The notes: a model not told the origin generated them from the letters alone. Counted from the stretch's first letter, positions 21,501 to 32,149 are shown. The stretch: DNA of 64,000 bases from Ahaetulla prasina (GCF_028640845.1 NC_080539.1:106232554-106296553), one strand, 5' to 3'. Translations and numbers: made by a program.

Positions 21501-22250
21501 ATCTTTAGAATCTGGGACAAAAATAAGTTTGTCTGACCATGAGATATACATAAGACTGGCAAAAATATATCTATAGATTAGATGCTACGTTTAGCTAAAC
21601 ATAGAACCCACTGATACCTATATTAAAGGTAAAGACAATGATTTCCCTTGTCCAATCAATCAAATCCAACTGTAGTGGACTTCAATTATGGCTGGATCAG
21701 GGCCAGACAACTAATGCCTTTCAAGAATTTCAAGCTGTGTTATCCATAATTTTTTTGGGCCTATGCTTATTGGAATTAATGAAGTCCAAAACATCTGGAG
21801 GTCCCCTGGTTGAGCTCTAGTCTAGAATTTATCCTAAAAAGTTAAGAAATTAAGAAAAATGTAAATGTTGGAAATATCGCATATGCTGGTGATCTGAATG
21901 GAAGCGTTGTTTATCCGATGTATCAATATAAGAATTTATTTTTTTTCCAACAGAAAGGTAAAAAATGCATCCGCACACCGAAGATCTCTAAGCCTATCCA
22001 ATTTGAGCTTTCTGGCTGTACCAGTTTAAAGACCTACCGAGCCAAATTTTGTGGTGTCTGCACCGATGGGCGTTGTTGCACCCCCCACAGAACAGCCACT
22101 CTCCCTGTGGAATTCAAATGCCCTGATGGTGAAGTCATCAAGAAGAGCATGATGTTTATCAAGACTTGTGCCTGCCACTATAACTGTCCTGGAGACAATG
22201 ATATCTTTGAATCAGTTTACTACCGGAAGATGTATGGAGATATGGCATAA
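18491..22250 (+). CDS. CCN2: CCN2 (connective tissue growth factor), complete gene
   Basis: Secreted, heparin-binding matricellular protein acting in the extracellular matrix on integrins, TGF-beta/BMP signalling and chondrogenesis. The coding sequence joins 18491-18541, 18673-18892, 19967-20224, 20519-20730 and 21954-22250. All junctions are GT-AG and phases match, giving 1038 nt and 345 residues (human about 349). One extracellular module falls in each exon: signal peptide (1 to about 21), IGFBP (about 22-90), VWC (91-177), TSP1 (178-247) and C-terminal cystine knot (248-345). Diagnostic strings include [30 protein letters not shown] and [10 protein letters not shown]. The start is the first ATG after the TATA box. 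Compared with mammals, exon 3 has a small KERT-type difference before VGPALA, and the extreme N-terminus differs. No frameshift or stop is seen. The gene is single and intact; the identity is certain. Confidence 0.98.
18673..18892 (+). CDS. CCN2: CCN2 exon 2: IGFBP module
   Basis: It follows acceptor ccccag and encodes 73 residues plus one base. It holds the GCGCCRVC signature, [20 protein letters not shown] and a full set of cysteines. It is two residues shorter than the mammalian module near [10 protein letters not shown]-rich relative to neighbours, as usual for a promoter-proximal exon. Confidence 0.97.
19001..19122. mobile_element. Palindromic hAT-like MITE
   Basis: Arms run from AGGGGTCTCCAACCTTGACA to its inverse TTGTCAAGGTTGGCGACCCC, with a centre around 'ttcaactctgggagttgaag'. 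Non-coding. Confidence 0.85.
19455..19580. mobile_element. Palindromic hAT-like MITE
   Basis: It begins CAGGGGTCTCCAACCTTTGG; the centre carries 'ttgctggctgaggaattc'. The right arm decays after 'aagtccacaagtctta'. Confidence 0.8.
19650..19755. mobile_element. Palindromic hAT-like MITE, centre deleted
   Basis: A 106-bp near-perfect hairpin. The loop sequence present in other copies is missing, so the two arms meet at GAATTC. Confidence 0.85.
19967..20224 (+). CDS. CCN2: CCN2 exon 3: VWC module
   Basis: 258 nt, phase 1 in and 1 out. It encodes the von Willebrand C domain with [19 protein letters not shown] and [10 protein letters not shown]. The linker after it is slightly longer than in mammals. 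This linker is the protease-sensitive hinge in known CCN2 proteins. Confidence 0.97.
20287..20421. mobile_element. Near-perfect palindromic MITE in CCN2 intron 3
   Basis: 135 bp; the arms match almost base for base around a CAGCAAAGCTG centre. The flanks are ACATAAAC (20279-20286) and ACATAGAC (20422-20429), a 7-of-8 TSD. It makes up nearly half of the 294-bp intron. Confidence 0.9.
20519..20730 (+). CDS. CCN2: CCN2 exon 4: TSP1 module
   Basis: 212 nt ending exactly on a codon. It encodes the thrombospondin type 1 repeat with [26 protein letters not shown] and an acidic tail. In the family this module binds LRP1, sulphated glycans and VEGF. Confidence 0.97.
20731..21953 (+). other. CCN2 intron 4
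   Basis: 1223 bp, AT-rich, with an A17 run near 20861 and a short (AT)n near 21359-21377. No clear transposon or RNA gene. The acceptor is a strong T-rich tract ending ccaacag. Confidence 0.7.
21954..22250 (+). CDS. CCN2: CCN2 exon 5: C-terminal cystine knot
   Basis: 98 codons plus stop. The CTCK domain has the basic heparin-binding start ([14 protein letters not shown]), [14 protein letters not shown] and [16 protein letters not shown], and ends YGDMA. Nearly identical to mammals. Confidence 0.98.
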   Translation, partial: KGKKCIRTPKISKPIQFELSGCTSLKTYRAKFCGVCTDGRCCTPHRTATLPVEFKCPDGEVIKKSMMFIKTCACHYNCPGDNDIFESVYYRKMYGDMA

Positions 22251-23314
22251 AGCCCCAAGAGTGGTTTTTTTTGAACTGGACACTCGACTTGAACTGATAA
22301 TGACATCTCATTTTGTTAAACGTGATTCTATAGCACAAATGATTTAAATGTCTGATTTTTTTTTTTAAATGACAAAATTGTTCCACCTGGCCTTAAGGTC
22401 AAATTATCTGCTGACCCCAAACATTGGTTTGAAGGAATAATAATAATAATAATATGAATATAATGTTGATGATAATGATGATGAAGAATAGCGAGAGGTG
22501 ACACTTAATTTGTGTCTTAGAGTATATTTGGGGAGAGGGATGAATTAATGAAGGGACATAGGCAGTCTTGAGAAACATTTTCAAAATGTGGTGGCATGTG
22601 TCCTAGTTAATTGTGCAATCAAAAAAAAAAAAAAAAGACCCCTTAGCAAAGTTATTGGCACTGGTTTTTGTGACAGTAACAGCTGGAGTGGACATTTTTA
22701 TCCAGCAGGTGCTAAGTAATTATGTTATTTGAAAATGGCAATAATTCTGCCTTTGAAACGCTGATTCAGAGGATTTGTTCAAAAAGAATCAGAATTTGAC
22801 TGGACAGCTTGTGGCAATTGTTTGCTTGTCGCAGGCAACATTTTTCTTTAAAAAAAAGAGTAATTGTGTAAATACTGTATATGTTTATATGTGTGTGTGT
22901 TTATGCGTGTTTGTATGTGTGTGTATATATATATTGTACAGTTATCTAACTTAATTTAAAGTTGTGTTGCCTTTTTTTGTTAATGCTTTGATACATCAGT
23001 GTTAGCCTCTCTCTCTCTTTTTTTTATGATTCAAAGCTTGTCTGATCCACTGCATTCATTCAGCTCATAAAATAGAGAGTCTGTAATGGTAGTTTTGTTG
23101 AACTAGTAGGGGAAAAAATTAACTGTGCTGGTGGTTTGATGAAGAAGATACACCAGTATCCTATCCAACCATTTCACCAAACTAATGACAAAGGGAGGAA
23201 AGTACATTTCTCTCTGTCTAAATTAGTATTCCCTGAAACAAAATGAGTGCTCTCAAACCTTTCCACCTGGGAACAGTTTGTTACTTATTGAGAAGTGTGA
23301 CCAAAAGTTACATG

Positions 23315-23324
23315 TTTGCACCTT
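23315..23324 (+). promoter_or_regulatory. Overlapping miR-19 / miR-18 seed sites
   Basis: TTTGCAC (23315-23321) is the complement of the miR-19 seed. GCACCTT (23318-23324) is the complement of the miR-18 seed. Both miRNAs of the 17-92 cluster are known CTGF regulators, and the site sits in a conserved island near the poly(A) signal. Confidence 0.65.
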
Positions 23325-23339
23325 TTTAGAAGAAAAAAA

Positions 23340-23345
23340 AATAAA
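23340..23345 (+). terminator. CCN2 polyadenylation signal AATAAA
   Basis: AATAAA follows the conserved 'gtttgcacctttttagaa' island. A T-rich stretch comes next, and cleavage is expected near 23360-23370. Confidence 0.85.
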
Positions 23346-23365
23346 GTATTTTATTTTTTTATATA

Positions 23366-23882
23366 AACTGGATTGTACCGACTTTGATTTTGTTGAGTCT
23401 AACAGTTTTGGGGTATGGGGTATGTTTACACATCACTTCTTCTCAGTTGGTGCTCCACCGAGATATTTCTGTATGCTGGAATAACTGAGTCATCTGAGCA
23501 GGAGATTGTTTTGATAGAACGACTCCCCATACAAGCTCGCAATCAGAACAAGGCATGGTCCAATACTAAAAATAAGCATCAACTTGCCAACATGGCTGTG
23601 AAAAGGATAAGGAAACTAGCCTCACAGATGTTTTTTTTTCCTAATACAACACTCAGCATATTACGCAATTCATCAGTTGGAGGAGTTGTAATTCACAACT
23701 TGCAGGTCTAATTGAACTGAAAGCTAAGCTGCTGTACTGTCCTATTCCCTAAATAAAATCATTCTGAAACTTGTCTGGGTGGCAAAATTCATGCACTCCA
23801 TCTCCATAAAATATTTCTTAATCTCCATGGGTGAAATCAGCTTCTTACCTAATGATGAATGTAAACAGTTTGTGCTCTAGAG
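23366..23882. other. CCN2 downstream flank, nothing recognised
   Basis: Non-coding; no repeat family assigned. Confidence 0.4.
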
Positions 23883-24017
23883 CAGGGGTCTCCAACCTTG
23901 GCAACTTTTTGACTTGTGGACTTCAACTCCCAGAATTCTCAGCCAGCATGTGCTGGCTGAGGAATTCTGGGAGTTGAAATCCGCAAGTTGTAAAGTTGCC
24001 AAGGTTGGAGACCACTG
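23883..24017. mobile_element. Palindromic hAT-like MITE
   Basis: It starts CAGGGGTCTCCAACCTTGG and ends CAAGGTTGGAGACCACTG, with centre 'cagccagcatgtgctggctg'. The flanks CTCTAGAG / CTCTACAA match at 6 of 8 positions. Confidence 0.88.
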
Positions 24018-26224
24018 CTCTACAATACAAACACAGATGCACAATAGAAGTATTTCAAATTCCTCTATTTTCAGGGAGTTGAAAACAATATCAATAAACT
24101 CATTATCACCTTCATCTAGGATTCTTTGCAGATGTTGCTGTAATTGAAGCCAATTTAAATGGCAATTTCACTTTACCCAAGTGTAACCTTTTTGCATTTA
24201 GCAGAGCTTATTTCTAAATAACCATGAATAAACTGAACTGCTTCTCACATTTACTTTGCTAGAACTAATATTGGCATAGTCAAGGTTGATTAAACTGCAA
24301 TTCTTTGCAGACAGATTTTGTACAACATTTCCCTTTGGCTCTAAGGAAACTTGTTGACAGAAAGAGATGGCTTTTTTTTTTAGCTGATGGAATTCATGAG
24401 CATCTAGGAGTCTTAGAAGTATTAGAAGAATCAACATTGGCTGGTGAAGAACTACCAAAGAAAGCTAGGTAGATCAAACTGTCAGTCAAGTGCACTGGAA
24501 CCCCATTGTCTTTAAAGAAAATGTATCCCATGGCTTACTCTGCAGCAGCAATACTCATGTATTTTCTACAATATCCCATAGGTAGATGCCTCAACATAAT
24601 AAATATCCTCTGTTCCTTCATTCTACTCATGTAAGGCTAGGGAGCATCACTTGGAGAAAGGTGATATATTTAGCCCACCAGGATTTTCAGCTGAGTTGTG
24701 CTCAATTTTCTATTCCTTGATAATTAAGTTTTCCTTGAAAAGCAACGTTCAGCGACAAGTCATAGATCACTGACTGTGGTGAAATCCCATTGCTATATTG
24801 ATGTGGTCCCAAGAAGCAGACCTATTATAAGGAGCTGCAGCTCATTAAAACTGCTGAAGGAATTTTTTAAGAGGCCAAAACTGTATCTTTCAGACAGCCA
24901 CTAGTGGATGAAATTGAGAATAGGAAGATGTGGTCTGTAAATTGCTAAATTTTCAGACCTTCAGTACATTATTTATCCAAAGTCTGATTTGTACGTCATT
25001 GTGGTTGAAGTAAATGACATGGGTCATATTTACATGGGAAATGCCTGCAATTTTTAAGGAAGGAAATGTCTCATTTAGTCCCAGTAAAAAATAAAGAGTA
25101 CATTGTCATCACCTGTTGACTACAGAGTAGGCATTGACCCTATAATTTTTCCAGTCTGGAGTGGAAAATAGTTGGAAAAGGTTCATGGAAGATGGTGGGG
25201 AGAGAGAGAGAGCATATGCTATCAAAGAATGAATCCAATGCACATAAAACAAATGCCATAAATCTGTACTCTCGGCTTCTTTTCATAAAGTTCCAAGATT
25301 TTACTGCCCTCTGGAAAACGCTACAAGTGATTATTATTTTAAAAAATAAAAAGAATCAATGTACATTGATCAAATTAATACTATTTTAAATATAAGCCTA
25401 GTGCGCCAAAGTAAAATAATAAATTGAATGTTTTTTTGCAGATGTGATTTTGAAAATCATATAAGGATTGCAATGATAGTGTAAACAGAAATCTTCTACG
25501 CATATAGGTAACTCACATGAACTTGCAGCAATTGCAAGATTATCAGAGGAAAAAAATCATGGAAATAAGGCAGTGTTATACTTTACATGGACATGGTTCC
25601 ATTTGCTAAATCACTAAGAACATCGTGTGATTCTGCACTAAAGATATGCAATTGATAAATTGATGCAAATAAATAAATAGCTACATATCAGCAGCAGCAA
25701 CAACAACATCCTAGCATTTTTCCTGCAGCTGCAGGGTTCGCTTTTCAGATCAACAAGCGCCATTTTGTATGATCAAAAGTAACATCCGGATCTAATGGGG
25801 CATGTCTGCATTCATTCATGTCTGCATTTATTGTATCTTGACATCTTCGCTTCAACCTTCCACACAGGCGCTTGGAATCAGCTACAGATAAGCCCAACCC
25901 ATTTTTCAACTTATCTACAAGTATATGCGGCATATAAATAACACTTCAATGCAAACTGAAGGTAACTATTTCCTTGACTCCCTTTTATTTTCTCTTCAAT
26001 GCTGTGTCAATGAGGGAAGAAAGCTCACCATTTTGTTACCATCGTTCCAACACAAAGTAATTTAGGGGTGCTTTTCCATATGCTATGAGATGTTGGAAAC
26101 AAGTAGTTGAAACATTCAGTAACTAATTTATTTAGTTGTTTGTATATCAAGTCATTTGTGACCTTGGTTTAGATTAGAATCAATGAGGGAGAACCAAAAG
26201 TGACATGCAATATCATTTTTGGTC
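24018..26224. other. Intergenic, nothing recognised
   Basis: About 2.2 kb of AT-rich sequence without ORFs or repeats that I can identify. Confidence 0.4.
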
Positions 26225-26610
26225 ACATGTCTAGAGGCTGCAAGAGAATGTGGTGTACTCTCATGAAGCCTCTAAACCCTGAAGATGTTACACCAGAAGA
26301 CCTTGCTCTCACATGGCTTCCGAACCATCTGAATATCACACAATAATTTCTTGCATTATTTTTTTGGAAGTTCCAGAGGCCACAAAAGAGCAGGCTCTTC
26401 TTATGTGACCTCCAGAGGGTTTGGAGGCTACATGACAGCACACCACCTTCTGGAGTGGCTCTGCGACATCCAAAAGCTGTGGGAACTTCTCACATGATTT
26501 TCGGAGGCTTTAGAGGCCACATAAGAATGTGGTGTGTATGGAGCTTCCTCTGGAAGTTGCACAACAGTACCATGCTGTCATGTAGCCCCTGGAGCCTCCA
26601 AAAAGTGTGA
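26225..26610. repeat. Degenerate minisatellite-like tandem repeat
   Basis: Recurrent 'ggaggc(c/t)acatgacag' and 'cctctggaagttgca' phrases at intervals of about 50-60 bp across roughly 390 bp. Unit boundaries are eroded. Confidence 0.5.
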
Positions 26611-27252
26611 TAGAATGGGGGATGATTTCCTCACCGTTTTTGGAAAGTTAGGACTTTCTGGATTGTTTAAAAGGTTCACCATCACTGGTTTAGGCTGTGT
26701 TATCAGCACAGGGCAAACTGCTGAAAAGTTGACAACACCTCCTCTCATAGTTTTGAGATCCTTTCAGCAAAACCTTCTGAGAATGAAGACAAACTGCCTG
26801 GAGCAATGAACGCTGCCATCATTTTCCTTTGACTCTTCCTCCTTCTGATCAAATCAGCCAAGGTAGATTAATACATTGGTTAAGAAATGTAATTATTTTG
26901 CTTTTACAAGAGTGGTGGTTCCTGCTTGTTTCAAAGAGATGCCCATTGCCATTCTTTTTATTTGATTCAAGACATTAGTTTTGAAGCTCTAAGCCTACCG
27001 TTCTGGAATGAACCTCTTTAATGATCAAAATGCACAAACAAGATCCTTCCTAGTACAGTGCCATTGTCAAAGGCCCATTTGTCAGGAAAATGTTTTCCTT
27101 CTGTGGCTCCTGGATTTCTTTGTTCCTTTTGGATTCATGCTTGGTTTCTTTTCTTTTGAACTTTAGAAAAATTACAATCTTATCTTTTAAAAGTTGGTTT
27201 TTTGAACTGTTTTCTATACTGTAATTGATCTATTAAGCCAGCTTTACTCTTG
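26611..27252. other. Intergenic, nothing recognised
   Basis: No assignable feature. Confidence 0.35.
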
Positions 27253-27260
27253 GTCTAGAT

Positions 27261-27647
27261 CAGGGGTGTCAAACTCGCGGGCCCCTTTTTTGACTGGCAG
27301 AGTGCTGCTGGAGGCAGAAAATGGACCACACGGGGACCTCGAGGAGGCCTCTGTGTGACCCATTTTTGGCCAGGAGAGTGCTGCAGGAGGCCATGGGGGC
27401 TGAAAAAAAGGCATGGAGGGCCACACACAGCCCCCCTGTGCCCTGTTTTGGCCAGTGAAGTGCTTTAGGAGGACATCCAGGCCAAAAACAGGGTGGGGGG
27501 CCACATGCAGCCCCCGTGGTCTGTTTTGGTTAGTAGGGTGCTGCAGAAGGCCCATCTCCCCGCATGCTCCCCACCCACCCCCGCCGGCCCCAGAGGAGAA
27601 CTACAATGCTGATCCGGCCCTCAAAGAAATCCAGTTTGACAACCCTG
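27261..27647. mobile_element. hAT-like MITE, GTCAAACTCGCGG family
   Basis: It begins CAGGGGTGTCAAACTCGCGG and ends 'cagtttgacaaccctg'. A perfect 8-bp TSD, GTCTAGAT, flanks it at 27253-27260 and 27648-27655. The GC-rich interior repeats a 'gccacacgcagcccc / gtgctgcaggagg' module about three times. Confidence 0.88.
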
Positions 27648-27659
27648 GTCTAGATATAG

Positions 27660-28624
27660 AGATATGATAGAGAGAGGGGGAGAGAGAGAGAGACATGATG
27701 GATGGGCAGCATTTATAGGAAATTGACAGAATGCAAGTAAGATATCCTTCCAACTTCCTTCTATTTTAGAATGGCTGGTACAAGATAACCCATGGATATT
27801 AATGCTGAGATACATTTGACCCTAGATATTCCTAGTACATGTTCTCTTATATCCACTTACTAGCTACCATTCCCAGGGTATCAGCCAGACAGCTGTCCAC
27901 AGTCTAAACACACAATTTCAAGACTGGAAAATTGTTTTGCCTTATGTTAGTTTACAAAAAAGCTGAGGTCAATACAGTTACACTCCAGCTTCCTGGAATA
28001 GAAAAGCAACAGGCATTTTTTTTATTCAGTTCAAATAAAGTTGCAAGCATTATAACCTTGTCGTTCAAATCTACTGTGACTGTTTTAACAGCAAACTTGA
28101 TATGGTGATTCATGATACCCATGTTTTCTGGCTGGATGAAAAAGGCACCAAAGAAATACTGTTGGAGAGATGCTGCTTCCCTATCTCTTATTGCAGAGTC
28201 ATCTGCCTAAAACTGTGTCATGCTAAATCACTTCCCCCCAGTTACTTTCAGCTGAGTTACAGTGCAAATGTACAGTACTTTTTAATAGCAAATGTACAGT
28301 ACTCTTTAATAGCAAAAGAATACCTACAGAAGAAATAAGGCAGGGGAGGGAAAGGGAAGGAAGGTAAGAAGGAAGAGGAAGAGAGAGAGAGAGAGACTTG
28401 AATGCATGCTCTAGAAATAGCCAACTCCAGTTAAGTAATCAGCATTCCTTCCTGTCTAAATCTTTCCCTAAACACAGTGTTATAAATCACTTCAGCTATT
28501 AACTATAATTCAGAAGGCATAAAAAGTGGGGGGGCAACCACATTTTTCTACTCCATCTAATATGCAAGCTTTGCTTTCATTAGAGAAAGGCTTGGGTGTG
28601 GCTTTCTTTAAATTACCCTATGTT
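27660..28624. other. Intergenic with purine-rich tracts
   Basis: (GA)n tracts near 27667-27695 and 28335-28398. No gene seen. Confidence 0.4.
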
Positions 28625-29107
28625 TTATGTTCTACATACATGGAAAAAATTACTAAGAAGGCTGTCCAGCCACTCAGACGAAAAAATAATAATAAGGCTT
28701 TGCCAAAGAGCAAGAGGAATTTGAGAACAGAAAGAGTTTAATTTTTTTAGAGCTTCCTTTTTCCATTCTTTTTCTCCTGATCTCCGCATTTCTTCATATG
28801 CCCTTAAATGGAAGTTCCAAAATGCCACCCACAAACAAGAGTCTTCAGCCTGATATGAACCAGGAAATGCTGGGGGTTTCTTTAAGCAATCCTCTTCTGC
28901 ATTCACCCTGAAACGGAGACAATCCAAGACATGTTCGTCTGGGAACATATATGTTAAAGAAAGGAGCCTTGCTAATGGGGAAACATCTTTAGGATTGCAC
29001 AACATTGCTTTTAACACGGGCCTGCTTTTGCAAAAGTTAAATTCTATCAATATGCATGCTAAACAGTAGAGTTTTGTTTTTTCAGTGGAGCTCATTGAAC
29101 CTGCCAC
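28625..29107 (-). CDS. Unrecognised 160-codon ORF
   Basis: An open frame of 160 codons on the minus strand in otherwise stop-rich AT-rich DNA. It starts at a GTG, with an in-frame ATG four codons later. The predicted product is leucine- and cysteine-rich and mostly helical, with segments such as LLSLTYMFPDEHVLDCLRF and CLWVAFWNFHLRAYEEMRR. An in-frame stop lies just upstream of the start, and no promoter, splice signal or homologous domain is evident. The composition looks protein-like rather than random, so a retrocopied exon or part of an unknown element is possible. Alternatively it is a chance ORF. Confidence 0.35.
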   Translation of the reverse strand: MAGSMSSTEKTKLYCLACILIEFNFCKSRPVLKAMLCNPKDVSPLARLLSLTYMFPDEHVLDCLRFRVNAEEDCLKKPPAFPGSYQAEDSCLWVAFWNFHLRAYEEMRRSGEKEWKKEALKKLNSFCSQIPLALWQSLIIIFSSEWLDSLLSNFFHVCRT

Positions 29108-29807
29108 TATTGCCGGGCAAATAGTTTACCCAGTGAACCAGTGCAAAATAAACAAAGATATCTGAAATGGTTCCAGTTATATGTGACGCAGCCATTTTGG
29201 ACCGGATCCCAGCTTCCTTTGCAGAGGTTGGCCTACTGTCATATGCTCTTTCTTTCTTTTTTTCAATTGAAGAAAAGAGGAAGAGAGAAAAGTTGGAAGT
29301 GGAGCCTTCGGGGATGATATGGGAAAAGCTCCCATTTCATCCCCCCTCCCACTATGTATCTGGGGTAAATGAAAAGAAAAGTAAAGCATAACATCCAGGA
29401 CAGCTTTATTTCAGTAGAGTTTAGGTTGCCATCTTTTTATTCAAAGCCAGAAGAGAGAATAAAGGACAGCCACCGGTCAGACTTACCAGGCAAAATCAAA
29501 CAGGTAACATGACCGGATAAATTAAATTCTACTTTATTGTAAAAAAATAGTGTTAAATTGGGGGATTGAGGAGACAGGAGACAGGTCTATGTGAACAACA
29601 GCTCCTTATTGTACAGTGAGAATCCAGCAAAATACACAGTCGTGCAGGACTCTTTATATAGTTTCTTGGTCAGGGTGTCAGCCAATGAGCTTTCAGCTTT
29701 TTCCCCGCTCAACTTTCCCTCCAAAATTAGATACATAACAAATAGAGTAATAGAATCATGCAACTCTGAAAGTACAATTCTCCTGTGGTCACCTTTATAG
29801 CCCAAGA
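29108..29807. other. Intergenic, nothing recognised
   Basis: No assignable feature. Confidence 0.35.
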
Positions 29808-29815
29808 AGTCTGAC

Positions 29816-30106
29816 CAGACCAGAGTTGGGTTTCAGCAGGTTCTGACCAGTTCTGGAGAACTGGTAGTGGAAATTTTGAGTAGTTCCGAGAACCAGTAGT
29901 AAAAATTCTGACTGGTACCACCCCCATCTATTCTCTGCCTCCCAAGTCCCAGCTGATTGGGAGGAAATGGGGATTTTACAGTGTCCTTCCCCTGGAGTGT
30001 GGTGGGAATGGAAATTTTACATGCCAAATTTTACATACTTCCCATGCCACGCCCACCAAGCCACACCCACAGAACCGGTAGTGAAAAAATTTGAAACCCA
30101 CCACTG
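29816..30106 (+). mobile_element. hAT-like element, GGTGGGTTTCA family
   Basis: It is flanked by the perfect 8-bp TSD AGTCTGAC (29808-29815 and 30107-30114). Right end TTGAAACCCACCACTG; left end slightly rearranged (CAGACCAGAGTTGGG). Confidence 0.85.
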
Positions 30107-30207
30107 AGTCTGACCCTTTTGTTTTCTCCACCATGAAGCTGCGAGCTATTCTCTCTCTTATCTGACCATTCCCTAGGCAGCATCTCTTCACCCCATTTCT
30201 CAAGGTT

Positions 30208-30802
30208 TGTTGTGTCTGTGCCCCTGAGCCGGGGCTCCTGCCAGAAAGTGACTTGGAAAGTGATGGGGAAGGGCCATCAGGACTTACCTCTGGAGCACCG
30301 GCTCCTCTGGCTCAGCTCCAGGAGCCAGAGGCAGGCCAGGTGGAGGAGATAACGAGGCCTTCGTCCCCTGACTCTTCCCCTCCCAGGCCACGCCTCCAGA
30401 CCCAGCTGCTGGCAATCAGGCCTGGCTGGATCCCAGGTTTCATAGATACGAGAGGCGGCTACAACAAAGGAAGGGGTGGGGCAGGCCTAGAGAGTGCTGA
30501 TTCACGGAGCCACACCCCACAGAGTATAAAAGCAGCCCTGGCTGCTCTTCTGCTCTGTGATGAGCAAAAATTGAGCTGAACTATTTGACTCGTGGAGAAG
30601 TGATCTGAACTCTTTGACTCGTGGAAAATTGAGCTAAACATTCGGCCTGGATTACTGACTTCTTGGTTGCCCGGCAATCCCAAGATAAGGGAGACTTTGG
30701 CAGGCAGCTGCAGATTCCCTGCCAGGACTGATACCAGCCGTGAACTCAATTACTGGCTCGTTTAGCCAGCTCGCATGGCTGAGGCTGGGAGGGGCCAGAA
30801 CA
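30208..30802 (+). mobile_element. Solo LTR (595 bp)
   Basis: It starts TGTTGTGTC and ends CCAGAACA (TG...CA), with the 5-bp TSD AGGTT at 30203-30207 and 30803-30807. A TATAAAA box lies at 30525-30531 after 'ggagccacacccca'. No internal gag/pol remains, so the provirus or retrotransposon has been reduced by LTR-LTR recombination. The LTR family is related to those at 49839 and 61995. Confidence 0.88.
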
Positions 30803-30977
30803 AGGTTATTCTCACAAACCATTATTCTCCCAGGCCTAAAATGAGAAAATACAAGTCACAGTAAATAGTTGCTTCTTTTTCTATAAATGACAGAGGTGTT
30901 CAAACCTCTTTTCCATCTCTAAACGCTAGATGGCATCAAAGAGAAGCAGATCACCTTATTTTTCCTACCATCTAGCA

Positions 30978-31490
30978 CAGTGATGGCGAACCTTTTCGGC
31001 ACTGAGTGCCCAAACTGGAATGCACATGCATGTGTGTGCATCTACGTGCGCTGGAGTGCCGAAAACCCAAAGACCAGGTGGCCAGTGCACATACACGTGA
31101 CAGCTAGCTGGCCTTTGGGTTTCTGGCACATGTATTTGCACTGGCCAGCTGGTCTTCACACACACCGGAGCACTGGAAACCCAAAGACCAGCTGACCTGC
31201 ACACACATGCCTGTTTTTTGGCTGTTTTCAGGCCATTACTCAGGCTGTTTTCCAGCTGTTTTTGGCCAAGAAACCCAGCCAAAAAACGGCTGGAAAACAG
31301 CCAGAAAACAGCCTGGAAAATGGCCCAAAAATGACCTGGTTTTTTGCCATTTTTGGGGGGCATTTTCCAGCACTCCAGAGCCTGCGAAAACCAGAAGAGC
31401 AGTGGTGATGATCCATGTGCCCACAGAGAGTGTCCACAGAAAGGACTCTGCACTCTCTATGGCACACGTGCCATAGGTTCACCATCACAG
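30978..31490. mobile_element. hAT-like MITE, GTGATGGCGAACC family
   Basis: Left end CAGTGATGGCGAACCTTTTC, right end 'aggttcaccatcacag'. The flanks ATCTAGCA / ATCTAGTG match at 6 of 8. The interior has several inverted 'ccagctggtctt' and 'ctgttttccagc' modules able to fold back. Confidence 0.82.
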
Positions 31491-31648
31491 ATCTAGTGGT
31501 TGTCCAGAATTGTGGAGGCCTGATATGGTAGTCGTAAATAAACTCTCTCTTCTGAGTTATTATAGCGGGGTCTGATTCAGGATGATTAATACAGGGCTCC
31601 TAAATTTACACTGGGCCTTTAAATAAACCAGTTATCTGGACCAAACCT

Positions 31649-32110
31649 TTATTTATTTATTTATTATTTATTTATTAATCACATTTATATACCGCCCTAT
31701 CTCCCGAAGGACTCAGGGCGGTTCACAGGCAAGTAAAAGACATATAAATACACACTAAAACCACATTTAAAAAACTTATTCTACAAAGCCGAATTAAAAA
31801 GCAATATAAATAATAAAAACCCATTTAAAACCAATATAAATTTAAAAACTAATCCAGTCCTGCGCAAATGAATAAGTGTGTTTTAAGCTCGCGACAGAAG
31901 GTTCGGAGGTCCGGAAGTTGACGGAGTCCTGGGGGAAGTTCGTTCCAGAGGGTGGGAGCCCCCACAGAGAAGGCCCTTCCCCTGGGTGTCTCCAGACGGC
32001 ACTGCCTAGCTGACGGCACCCTGAGGAGTCCCTCTCTGTGAGAGCGCACGGGTCGGTGAGAGGTATTCGGTAGCAGTAGGCAGTCCCGTAAATAGCCCGG
32101 CCCTATGCCA
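31649..32110 (-). mobile_element. L2-clade LINE 3' end, antisense
   Basis: Minus strand: RT tail (AFSVGAPTLWNELPPGLRQL, LKTHLFICAGLD), 3' UTR, CCGCCCTGAGTCCTTCGGG hairpin and (AATA)n tail. Close relative of 1515-2011. Confidence 0.8.
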
Positions 32111-32149
32111 TGGGGCGCTTTGGGTTTCTGGCACATGTATTTTCACTGG

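Larger units (their letters stand above)
22251..23365 (+). promoter_or_regulatory. CCN2 3' UTR
   Basis: About 1.1 kb from the stop to the poly(A) site. Islands resembling mammalian CTGF 3' UTRs include GACTGGACAGCTTGTGGCA (22797-22815), TACAGTTATCTAA / TTAATTTAAAGTTG (about 22936-22965) and GTGTGACCAAAAGTTACATG (23295-23314). A TG/TA tract lies at about 22885-22934. The segment just after the stop corresponds in position to the CAESAR repressive element described in human CTGF; conservation of its fold is not established here. Confidence 0.85.

Noticed and set aside
18491..22250. CCN1 (CYR61) as alternative identity
   Set aside because: The IGFBP, linker and CTCK sequences, including [10 protein letters not shown] at the end, match CCN2; the promoter also matches CTGF.
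30253..30749. 108- and 96-codon ORFs
   Set aside because: Inside the 30208-30802 solo LTR; no gene.
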